Shown piece by piece: positions 23,045 through 29,075 of a stretch of DNA of 64,000 nucleotides; the first letter of the stretch is position 1; each line of letters opens with the position of its first letter. Made by a program: the position numbers and the translations under genes. Below the pieces are notes generated by a model. It did no database searches and was not told the origin of the DNA. It was given only the letters and a program-made list of their open reading frames with translations. Source of the DNA: a virus; IMG/VR virus record IMGVR_UViG_3300030108_003091, positions 1-64,000 of that record; one strand, 5' to 3'.

Positions 23045-23502
23045 CACTCACCTCCCTTGGTTAGTGCGTGTTGACTCCAGAATGTCGCAGCCTCAATAGC
23101 TTCGTGTGGCTTCATACCGGAATCCCACCACTCACGCGGTGATGGTGCATCGGCTTGCGTACCGTACGCTGTGAATAGCATTAGGGTGCCATCATCCACG
23201 CGCATGCCACACACAACCATGTTGCGGGCTGGACGTGATGGCGCGTCAATCAGGCGCGATGGTCCCGGTCGGTTGTTCCGTTTCTCATACGTTACCTGGT
23301 CCTCTGTTACCGGCTCATCACCCACCGATGGACCGTACAGAGAGCACGGGAGACTCGGACATTCATCCGGTAACTCCAGCACCTTTAGCAGAAACGAACC
23401 GTCCCACTCTGCAAGTGCTTGGTCAATGAAGGTTAGGTGTGTAGCGTCAAGGCCGTGGTCATCGTGTGCGAGTACGATTCCGTTTGGTGTGACAGTAGAC
23501 AT
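23044..23502 (-). CDS. Hypothetical accessory protein
   Basis: 152 residues from the ATG at 23502, which has GGGAG upstream in the context AACAAGGGAGC, the same leader sequence found before the 21078 start. A GTG at 23580 would add 26 residues of non-conserved appearance. Visible segments: VLAHDDHGLDATHLTFIDQ, SFLLKVLELPDECPSLP, ARNMVVCGMRVDDGTLMLF. No family recognised. Confidence 0.5.
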   Translation of the reverse strand: MSTVTPNGIVLAHDDHGLDATHLTFIDQALAEWDGSFLLKVLELPDECPSLPCSLYGPSVGDEPVTEDQVTYEKRNNRPGPSRLIDAPSRPARNMVVCGMRVDDGTLMLFTAYGTQADAPSPREWWDSGMKPHEAIEAATFWSQHALTKGGE

Positions 23503-23583
23503 GATAGGCTCCCTTGTTTTGTTAATGGTAGATGGTGGTTGCTTTGGTAGAGCAGGCAACCAGTCTGCTTCCCCACTCACCGA

Positions 23584-24273
23584 TTAGTCCAACCGAACCG
23601 GCATGATTAAAAACTGTACTGACGTTATAGAATCGAGATCGCTGCGAACGTGGCCGTTATCAGAATATCTGTCATCTGGTTCCCATACGGTAGGATCACA
23701 ATCGTTACCGGTAAACCGTACCGACCAGGTACGGTCGCGACCCAACTTGAGCGCCGTATTGATACCTTGGAGCATGTAAAGATAACCGGAGTTAAACCCT
23801 GCCCGAGTTACCTTCCCGTCATTGTCCAACCGGAGCACACTAACGTCAGGGAACTGGTTGCATGAACTCGCGGCATCCTCCCCACTGACAGCTACGTGAC
23901 CCTTGGACGCAATCACAACACTGACGTCGCTTTCACCGCCCACGTACTTCTCAGGGTTAGGCGTAGTAGTAAACACCACCGGCTCAGTAGGTGCGGCTAT
24001 GTTGGTTTCAATGGTCAGCATAACCGAACCATTGGTAGCTATGTATCGGGCTCGCCCTAACTCGCTGTGCTTATCTTTGCGTTCGTCGTCGATGGCTTCG
24101 CAGTAAATCTGTGTAAGCCCCGGCTGACTGCTCGCATGCTTGCCCATGATGATAGGCTTCATAGCTTTAGCAATCTCAAGGGGTAGGTGGCCCATGTACT
24201 TTTGCTTAGGCTTCACCGGCTCAGTCACGGTAGGCTCATCAGCGGTATCTTCGTATTCGTTATCGTAGGTCAT
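23584..24273 (-). CDS. Sliding-clamp-like (DnaN-related) protein candidate
   Basis: 229 residues. Several features recall bacterial beta clamps: ARYIATNGSVMLTIET in the place of the ATDGHRLA strand-turn, NQFPDVSVL like EFPDY, and above all the C-terminal VQFLIMPVRLD, which matches the clamp end (Y-x-x-MPMRL). It is far shorter than DnaN (about 366) and near the size of T4-type clamp subunits, so two domains rather than three are likely. It could load with the phage polymerase, or mimic the host clamp. It sits near the promoter end of the leftward operon. The leader contains a hairpin (24358-24378). Confidence 0.45.
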   Translation of the reverse strand: MTYDNEYEDTADEPTVTEPVKPKQKYMGHLPLEIAKAMKPIIMGKHASSQPGLTQIYCEAIDDERKDKHSELGRARYIATNGSVMLTIETNIAAPTEPVVFTTTPNPEKYVGGESDVSVVIASKGHVAVSGEDAASSCNQFPDVSVLRLDNDGKVTRAGFNSGYLYMLQGINTALKLGRDRTWSVRFTGNDCDPTVWEPDDRYSDNGHVRSDLDSITSVQFLIMPVRLD

Positions 24274-24462
24274 GTCTTCCTCATAGGTTTGGTAGATTTA
24301 GTGGATGCGCACAGTCTCCTGTAGTTGGTTTGTTAGTTCTACTTTGCTACGTTCTCACCGGTTGCCTGTCTCAACCGGGTCGCCCGTATGTCACCCTGCA
24401 CGCACAATGACTTGCAATAGTAGAGTTAGTATTGATAGGAAAGGTTCAGGCTGTGGCGCTCA
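24274..24462 (-). other. Gene-free leader between accessory genes
   Basis: About 190 bases with no convincing gene on either strand. It contains a perfect inverted repeat, CCGGTTG (24358-24364) and CAACCGG (24372-24378), with a 7-base loop, and near the following gene the sequence ATCTACCAAACC that recurs in the 21.1 kb leader. No good -35/-10 pair was found. It may be an untranslated leader with a processing or regulatory hairpin. Confidence 0.4.
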
Positions 24463-24696
24463 TTACCATGATGGCTCTCCGTGTTGCGCAGCCTCAACGC
24501 CATCCAGAAAGGCATGCATGCGGTAGTATGTTTCGGTCTTGGTTCCGATTGGCGTGATGGCACGCCTTCCGCCGGTTTCGTTCAGCATGGATAGGCAAAC
24601 TCCGCCGCTTGTATGGTCGAGCATATAGGTTCCGACACCGGCCGCATTGATACGGTCGACAACGTTTTCGAGGTTTTCTAACTTGATGCGGTGCAT
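24463..24696 (-). CDS. Small hypothetical protein
   Basis: 77 residues: HRIKLENLENVVDRINAAGVGTYMLDHTSGGVCLSMLNETGGRRAITPIGTKTETYYRMHAFLDGVEA. Overlaps the preceding gene by 19 bases. The helix-strand outline resembles other small phage proteins; no family is recognised. Confidence 0.55.
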   Translation of the reverse strand: MHRIKLENLENVVDRINAAGVGTYMLDHTSGGVCLSMLNETGGRRAITPIGTKTETYYRMHAFLDGVEAAQHGEPSW

Positions 24697-24908
24697 GACT
24701 GCTCCAAGGTTTCGACGTAGTAACGTTGACCGGGCTTCTCATTGACGAGGTATGCCCGTTCGTTGGGTTTGGTGGTAGGCTTGCCAATGTGAATGGCGCC
24801 CTCTTGAATCTTGCGCTTGACTGTCTTCAGCGTATTACTGTAGCCGTACGGCCTGTAGTATGAGACTGCTGCGCTAAGAGTAGGAAAGTATGCGGTTCCT
24901 CTAATCAT
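24678..24908 (-). CDS. Small hypothetical protein, possible DNA-binding
   Basis: 76 residues: FPTLSAAVSYYRPYGYSNTLKTVKRKIQEGAIHIGKPTTKPNERAYLVNE. The order of helix, YSNTLKTVKRKIQEGAIHIG and a strand resembles short excisionase-like or winged-helix DNA-binding units (a recognition helix followed by a KPxx wing), but this is only a shape match. Overlaps the first gene of the operon by four bases. Confidence 0.5.
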   Translation of the reverse strand: MIRGTAYFPTLSAAVSYYRPYGYSNTLKTVKRKIQEGAIHIGKPTTKPNERAYLVNEKPGQRYYVETLEQSCTASS

Positions 24909-25105
24909 GCTGGCTCCGAGTTATCGAGTAGGGCTTGAGTCTGTACAGCACTGATACGCTGTATGAATGGGACGTCAGGGTCGTTAGGGTTAGGTCGAAT
25001 GAGTAAGTACCCGTCGGGCGTTACGTTGAGATAGAAAGTGTACTGAGAAAAACGGTTCAGTACGCGCTTGTACTTTTTGAACATGGTCATTTTGTTAGCG
25101 GTCAT
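24905..25105 (-). CDS. First gene of the leftward accessory operon, small hypothetical
   Basis: 66 residues from the ATG at 25105, preceded by AAGGAAG; an ORF start at 25177 would fall on the promoter -10. Content: MTMFKKYKRVLNRFSQYTFYLNVTPDGYLLIRPNPNDPDVPFIQRIS. Basic and aromatic at the start. Function unknown. Confidence 0.55.
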   Translation of the reverse strand: MTANKMTMFKKYKRVLNRFSQYTFYLNVTPDGYLLIRPNPNDPDVPFIQRISAVQTQALLDNSEPA

Positions 25106-25164
25106 GGTGCTTCCTTTTCTGGTAGGTCTGTTGGTGGGTAGGTTTTCAACCAACCCTCCCAAAC

Positions 25165-25193
25165 AATATGCTCTCATTGTAGAACCATGTCAA
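25165..25193 (-). promoter_or_regulatory. Main leftward promoter of the accessory operon
   Basis: On the minus strand, TTGACA (25188-25193), 17-base spacer, CATATT (25165-25170). It lies at the edge of the iteron region and points into the small-gene array, giving a leader of about 55 bases. Confidence 0.6.
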
Positions 25194-25323
25194 GGTGGTA
25201 TGGTGAGAAAGTTTGAAGAAAAGCCGTAAGTGGTTGTTATTATTACAGAACTTTTTTTGATTTTCTTTTGCTGCTGTTCGTTTTCGTTGACGTTCCGAGC
25301 AGTACCGCGCGGTATGTTCTCGG

Positions 25324-25773
25324 ATACATGGCATGTATAAGTCTTGTCTCGTCAAGAGTTAGGGTGTTACACCTTGGGTGTACCAGCGTAAGTACCTGTT
25401 ATCGTTGGGTTTTTGGGTCATTTGCCGACACCCTGTTACACCCTGTTACACCCTGGGTGTCCCACCATATGCCAGGTTAAACCTGCTATACCTCCGAGTG
25501 TTACACCTTGAGGGGTACAGGGTATACATAGAACCTGTGAACAGCTTCGTTTCTTGATGTTTTGTATCGAAGCTGTGCGTAACTTCCAGACTTCTATGTC
25601 CAAATGAAAATAGGTGTAACAGGTGTAACACTTTTAAATAAGTGAGGTTAAACCTACATAGTTATGTTACACTTTGGGTGTAACAAAGGTGTACCAAAGG
25701 TGTAACGGTCTGAACTTATACATGGCAAGTATAATAAAATAACAAGCGTTATGAAAAGATACATGGCATGTAT
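25324..25773. repeat. Three copies of the palindrome ATACATGGCATGTAT
   Basis: Exact at 25324-25338 and 25759-25773; one mismatch at 25718-25732 (ATACATGGCAAGTAT). Each is a hyphenated palindrome (ATACATG / CATGTAT), so a dimeric protein is the likely ligand. The copies bracket the iteron cluster. Confidence 0.75.
25365..25707. repeat. TGTTACACC iterons
   Basis: Exact TGTTACACC at 25365, 25434, 25444 and 25499 (plus), and exact GGTGTAACA at 25613, 25622 and 25677 (inverted). Variants: TGTTACACT at 25665, GGGTGTACC at 25376, GGTGTACCA at 25688 and GGTGTAACG at 25699. The last three of the right group stand at an exact 11-base period (25677, 25688, 25699), one helical turn, as for side-by-side protein binding. 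Confidence 0.8.
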
Positions 25774-25792
25774 CCGTAAACCTGTGACATTT

Positions 25793-25830
25793 TGTCAATC
25801 CGTCAATCCGCCGTGACAATCTGTCAATCC
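25793..25830 (+). repeat. TGTCAATCC direct repeats
   Basis: TGTCAATCC at 25793 and 25822 with a one-base variant (CGTCAATCC) at 25801. Two of them follow GTGACA at 25783-25788 and 25813-25818, forming GTGACA-TGTCA half-palindromes. Confidence 0.65.
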
Positions 25831-25849
25831 TACGTGGCTTATAACTTAG

Positions 25850-25865
25850 CTGAACTTATGTTCAG
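25850..25865. repeat. CTGAAC / GTTCAG palindrome
   Basis: CTGAAC (25850-25855), TTAT, GTTCAG (25860-25865). A related GTTCAGT / ACTGAAC palindrome stands at 28802-28819. Confidence 0.6.
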
Positions 25866-25971
25866 TGGTTGTTCTCTGATTGTCTTACTCTCTGGAAGTT
25901 ACGGTTAGCTTTCACTTGGTAGGGTCCGCACATGGGGCCCCTTTCATTCCCGCTCACGGCCGCTCAACCTG

Positions 25972-26079
25972 CCGGCCGGCCGGACGCGCGCACGTACGCA
26001 CACGCACGCACGCACGCACGCACGGGCACGCGCACACGTGCGCACACGCACACGCGTACACGCGCACACACGCGCGCGA
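25972..26079. repeat. Alternating purine-pyrimidine tract (Z-DNA-prone)
   Basis: CCGGCCGGCCGG (25972-25983) leads into nearly 100 bases of strictly alternating CG, CA, GT and GC steps (ACGCACGCACGC, GCACACGTGCGC and the like) ending GCGCGCGAG. Such tracts adopt left-handed DNA under negative supercoiling and are prone to slippage. It lies between the iterons and a leftward gene. Confidence 0.75.
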
Positions 26080-26098
26080 GATTATAAGGTGGCGCCGG

Positions 26099-26323
26099 TT
26101 AGTCGTAGTGCGGCTCCCACCCGTCGCAATCCTCGGACCCGTAGAACCTGCCCGTGCTGTCCATGCCAAGCCAAGCGTAGTCGTCGACTTGACTATCAAT
26201 CCAGTCGAACAGCGTTGAAAGGCTGGCCCATGTTCGTCTGACTTTACCGATTTTGGCGTCGTTCCTTTTCGCGAGTTCATGCGTGATGGTGTTGAATGCG
26301 TAGAACCGTTTTCTGGTTTTCAT
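26099..26323 (-). CDS. Small hypothetical protein
   Basis: 74 residues: KTRKRFYAFNTITHELAKRNDAKIGKVRRTWASLSTLFDWIDSQVDDYAWLGMD. A strong GGAGG site precedes the ATG. The basic N-terminus and helical middle would allow nucleic-acid binding. It reads toward the Z-DNA-prone tract of the candidate origin and is the gene nearest to it on this side. No family recognised. Confidence 0.55.
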   Translation of the reverse strand: MKTRKRFYAFNTITHELAKRNDAKIGKVRRTWASLSTLFDWIDSQVDDYAWLGMDSTGRFYGSEDCDGWEPHYD

Positions 26324-26431
26324 TTTTGCCTCCTGCTACCCAATACAACGGGGGGTCTATTTTTCTCGGACATGGCCTCGACTGGCTGTGAGTCGAGCGC
26401 GGAAAAAAAATAACTTTCCAACCTTTACCCC

Positions 26432-26461
26432 TTGACACCCTGGTATATGTTCTGATACGCT
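26432..26461 (+). promoter_or_regulatory. Rightward promoter of the DUF932 operon
   Basis: TTGACA (26432-26437) with TACGCT at 18 bases (26456-26461); TGGTAT follows the -35 by three bases as in other promoters of this phage. Gene start at 26512. Confidence 0.55.
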
Positions 26462-26511
26462 TGGGAGGCCGTGCATTCTGTACGGTTAAAACCAACAATA
26501 GGAAGTCTGAT

Positions 26512-26709
26512 ATGTTCGATAGATTCGATGAGAACGAAACCACACGCTGCGTTTGCGGCGAAGAAATGGACGGCGACGTCTACACGTTCGACGGTGAGGC
26601 TATTTGCCTCGGATGCTTCGAGGAAGCGGTACATTTTGCATGTATCGCTGCAGTCGCCGCAGCATCCGAGACAACGCGCCAGGAAGCCATCGCGGGAGGT
26701 GTGGCATGA
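26512..26709 (+). CDS. Small zinc-ribbon protein
   Basis: 65 residues: TRCVCGEEMDGDVYTFDGEAICLGCFEEAVHFACIAAVAAA. A C-x-C and a C-x2-C pair around a short beta hairpin (CVCGEE... CLGC) give a zinc-ribbon outline; the rest is a hydrophobic helix. The ATG at 26512 has AGGAAG upstream. Its stop overlaps the next gene as ATGA. Confidence 0.6.
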   Translation: MFDRFDENETTRCVCGEEMDGDVYTFDGEAICLGCFEEAVHFACIAAVAAASETTRQEAIAGGVA

Positions 26710-28421
26710 GCCCGACCAACCCACAACCAACCAACCAATCAACCAATAACCCGCAAGAGGGAAAGACAATGGAAGCAAAAAAGCAATTTAACTTAGTCGA
26801 TAAGCACGGAATACTCGCGACGGGCGACTTTGAGCAAGTGGGCCGAGCCTGGATGAAGTTAGGTGGTCCAGAGTCAGAATATCGAATGGTACCCGTCGAC
26901 GAAGACGAGCCAAAGCCAGAGCCCGAGCCCGAGCCCGAATATCCAGCTAACTGGCGAACAGTCAACGTCGGACCAACCGACGACGACCCCACCAAACCGT
27001 CCCAAGTGACAAGTCGCGGCAGTTTCGTTTGCGATAATAGCTTGACGCTCGAGGAAGATACCGACGACGACCCCACCGAAGAAGTGCAGACGAGCGACCC
27101 GGTGACGGTCACACCATCGGTTACGGTCGGACAGCGTAACCCGGTGACAGTCGACCGTAGCCCGGTGATAGTCGACACCCGTACCCGAGCAGAGCAGACC
27201 GCCGATGCAGAAGCCGACACCGCACAATGGGAGAAAATGGGCCTAACGGGTCCACGGTTATGGCAGGTCGCAGGGACGCAGATGGGAGCGGGAGCCGTGG
27301 CAAAGTGGAACCGTGAACGCCGCGACCTGGCCAACCTTCCACGGTTGACCGATGCCGCTGCAGAGATACGGTCCAAGGTCAAGGCAGAACGCCGCGAAGA
27401 CCTGACCGTAGATGAACCGCACAAACTACGTCTCGAGAACGACGGCGGGGTATTAGTCCTGCATCATCCAGACTGGCAGACCAGAGACGCGATGCGCCTG
27501 GAGCCCGTTGGAATGCGTGCTTTTCTGTCCAACTATGGACGGAGCACGGCTAAAGGTACCAGCCCTATCCTACCTCCCATGAGTTTTCTGCAATCGTGTA
27601 CTCCTGATGAGGTTGTAAAGCTATGGAACAGTCGAGCCCCGCGTATTATGGCTGGACCGTCCCGCATATTGCGTACCCGTATAGCCCCTGATGGCTATTA
27701 CCGCTCCGTGTTCGCTGTAGTCTCGGAGCAGTACGCAGCGGTCGATATTGACCAGACTGTCCAGATGTTAGCCGATACCATCGGCCCCGATGCGACGGCC
27801 GAACTTGCGTACAATGCGACGGATACCGTTTTGCACTACGAGGTTGCCAGCATGCGGGACCAACCGCCCACCGTTGGCGAGTTCTGGAAAGTCGGGTTTA
27901 AAGGCAGCACGGGAGACGCTGCGAACAAGCCATCGAGAGGTGGCGGGTTCGCTGTTCGTGTTGAGTGTATGAACGGTATTCTGATGTCGGCAGATATTGA
28001 CCCGTTCAACCAGCGCCACCGAGGTAGCCGTCAAGAGGTGGCCGACAAAATCCGCGAAGCTATCCGCGAGTCGTGGGAAAACCTTCAGCCAGTGTGGGCC
28101 GGGTTCTCTAACCGTTGGGAAGTCATGGCGGACACTGCCGCTGTGGACGTATTCGGAGGGGTTGACGTGGCGGACGCAATCGCCGCCATGGTCGCCAAGA
28201 CCACCGAGGGCAAGGCGCTTGTCAAAGCGTCCGAGGTTGAACGGGATGCACTGGTTCAAATGCTCCTGCACACCCATAGCGCAGAGCCGGGGGAAACCGT
28301 GGCCGACGTGGTCAACGCTGTTACCAGGCTGCATGAGTCGAAGCTACCCGTGGCACGCGTCGCAGCCGTGGAAGCGGTAGCGGGTCGCATGGTCGAGGCA
28401 TGGTCTGGAGGTATCGCATGA
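26706..28421 (+). CDS. DUF932-like protein with acidic repeat N-terminus
   Basis: 571 residues from the ATG at 26706, which has GGGAGG and an ATGA overlap; another start at 26769 (MEAKKQFNL) is possible. After a low-complexity start comes PEPEPEPEY, a Val-Thr repeat area (PVTVTPSVTVG, NPVTVDRSPVIVD), and then a C-terminal body of about 330 residues with RAFLSNYG, YRSVFAVVSEQYAAVD and GFAVRVECMNGILMS...RHRGS, the layout of DUF932 proteins carried by plasmids and phages, whose function is not known. GC content is about 62% in two 60-base samples, clearly above the 48-55% seen in neighbouring blocks. Confidence 0.55.
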   Translation: MSPTNPQPTNQSTNNPQEGKTMEAKKQFNLVDKHGILATGDFEQVGRAWMKLGGPESEYRMVPVDEDEPKPEPEPEPEYPANWRTVNVGPTDDDPTKPSQVTSRGSFVCDNSLTLEEDTDDDPTEEVQTSDPVTVTPSVTVGQRNPVTVDRSPVIVDTRTRAEQTADAEADTAQWEKMGLTGPRLWQVAGTQMGAGAVAKWNRERRDLANLPRLTDAAAEIRSKVKAERREDLTVDEPHKLRLENDGGVLVLHHPDWQTRDAMRLEPVGMRAFLSNYGRSTAKGTSPILPPMSFLQSCTPDEVVKLWNSRAPRIMAGPSRILRTRIAPDGYYRSVFAVVSEQYAAVDIDQTVQMLADTIGPDATAELAYNATDTVLHYEVASMRDQPPTVGEFWKVGFKGSTGDAANKPSRGGGFAVRVECMNGILMSADIDPFNQRHRGSRQEVADKIREAIRESWENLQPVWAGFSNRWEVMADTAAVDVFGGVDVADAIAAMVAKTTEGKALVKASEVERDALVQMLLHTHSAEPGETVADVVNAVTRLHESKLPVARVAAVEAVAGRMVEAWSGGIA

Positions 28422-28534
28422 TAGAGCCTGCAGACGCGTTTTTCGGGTTCGTGGTCCTCTGTCACGTTGGCTGCATGGTCCTATTGGGTCACCTTGTCTG
28501 CGATACGTGGGAGTATTTGAACCGCCCACGATAG
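28418..28534 (+). CDS. Hidden 38-residue membrane protein
   Basis: A short gene starting with ATGA on the DUF932 stop, with GGAGGT six bases upstream. It codes MIEPADAFFGFVVLCHVGCMV... and ends ...WEYLNRPR. The segment FFGFVVLCHVGCMVLLGHLVC is hydrophobic enough to cross the membrane once. Its tight coupling and the strong terminator 22 bases after its stop support a real gene. Confidence 0.6.
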   Translation: MIEPADAFFGFVVLCHVGCMVLLGHLVCDTWEYLNRPR

Positions 28535-28555
28535 CGAACACCGCACCATCACAAG

Positions 28556-28587
28556 CCCGTCACGGTTGAGCCGTGGCGGGTTTTTTT
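28556..28587 (+). terminator. Strong intrinsic terminator
   Basis: CCCGTCACGG (28556-28565) pairs with CCGTGGCGGG (28571-28580), ten pairs with one T-G, then TTTTTTT. It ends the DUF932 operon. Confidence 0.9.
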
Positions 28588-28599
28588 ATGTCGCCTGGT

Positions 28600-28740
28600 A
28601 GCTTTTCACCTGATGAGAATAGCGGCCTAACAGGGCGCGTTCGCAGTCAGGTAAACCCCGTTAGGACCGAACCACGCAAGCCGGGGAAAGGCCTACAGTT
28701 CCGTAGAGCGTAAACACTAACTTAGATGCTTCGCTCTACC
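28600..28740. ncRNA. Structured noncoding element candidate
   Basis: No credible gene here. A long stem joins CGGCCTAAC-A-GGG (28623-28635) to CCC-GTTAGG-A-CCG (28657-28669), 12 pairs with two single-base bulges; a second stem joins GTAGAGCG (28703-28710) to CGCTCTAC (28732-28739), 8 perfect pairs. ACCTGA (28608-28613) and TCAGGT (28647-28652) could pair instead. The succession suggests a folded RNA or a protein-binding DNA element; no known RNA family is recognised. Confidence 0.4.
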
Positions 28741-29029
28741 TCAAGCCCGCGCGCGCAGCCGTACCCGCGCCCACGTCGCGTATGTATAGTGCCGAACGTT
28801 TGTTCAGTGCCGACTGAACTACCGCCGCGAATCAATCGACCCACCGCCGCGAGAGGTAGCCCTACCAGAACAACGAAACCCGCCACGCGTAACGGTGAGA
28901 AGGCTACGCGTGACCGTGTGAGGGCAAGACGTCGAGCCGTCAGACCACCCCCCCTACACCCCGCCAAGCCGCCAAGGGGGTCCCTTGCCGGGGGGACCTT
29001 TCCTTTTCCAAAAATATTTTCAAAACACC
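28741..29029. other. GC-rich gene-free stretch with palindromes
   Basis: About 67% GC in the 60 bases sampled at 28741-28800. It holds GTTCAGT-GCCG-ACTGAAC (28802-28819), CACGCGTA (28884-28891) with TACGCGTG (28905-28912), and two copies of CCGCCGCGA. Overlapping ORFs on both strands have no ribosome sites and look accidental. Confidence 0.5.
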
Positions 29030-29047
29030 TTGCCACGTTGGTATGGT
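29019..29047 (+). promoter_or_regulatory. Promoter of the RHH-like gene
   Basis: TTCAAA (29019-29024), 17 bases, TATGGT (29042-29047) with a TG one base before the box (extended -10). The GGAGG-led start at 29076 follows with a 22-base leader. TTGCCA-16-TTACCT just downstream is a weaker alternative. Confidence 0.5.
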
Positions 29048-29075
29048 ATGGTTACCTGGAACACAGGAGGGCAGA

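Larger units (their letters stand above)
18676..23053 (-). repeat. Recurring 12-base coupling sequence AGGTGAGTGATG
   Basis: The minus-strand sequence AGGTGAGTGATG occurs exactly nine times at gene junctions (plus-strand positions 18676, 18900, 19268, 19807, 20038, 20289, 20729, 22367 and 23042), with near copies at about 18332, 22176 and 22755. Each copy holds the ribosome site, the stop of one gene and the ATG of the next (TGATG). Most upstream genes therefore end in Gly-Gly-Glu, but at 19807 it is read in another frame. Confidence 0.85.
25194..26098. other. Gene-free iteron region, candidate replication origin
   Basis: A 0.9 kb stretch without a credible gene. In order it holds: a palindrome ATACATGGCATGTAT, about eleven copies of a TGTTACACC-type iteron in both directions, an AT-rich run (ATAATAAAATAACAAG, 25731-25746), two more palindrome copies, three TGTCAATCC-type repeats, a CTGAAC/GTTCAG palindrome, and a long alternating purine-pyrimidine tract. 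Transcription leaves it to the left at 25193. Iterons beside an AT-rich unwinding region are the usual anatomy of theta-type origins or of partition sites. No initiator gene is adjacent, so the protein that binds is not known. Confidence 0.55.

Noticed and set aside
25268-25480. 70-residue plus-strand ORF in the iteron region
   Set aside because: Covers iterons and a palindrome, has no ribosome site and no coding character.
25365-25707. CRISPR array
   Set aside because: The repeats are nine bases, in both orientations and at irregular spacing (9 to over 60 bases), without unique spacers of constant length. The nearby Cas4-like gene is in a recombination block 20 kb away.
25880-26280. Arg/His/Thr-repeat ORFs on both strands
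   Set aside because: Products of the alternating purine-pyrimidine tract (RTRTHART-type repeats), not proteins.
28607-28690. Hammerhead ribozyme
   Set aside because: CTGATGAG at 28610 matches the core, but the required GAAA after stem II reads GAAC and stem II would need a five-base bulge, so the fold does not close.
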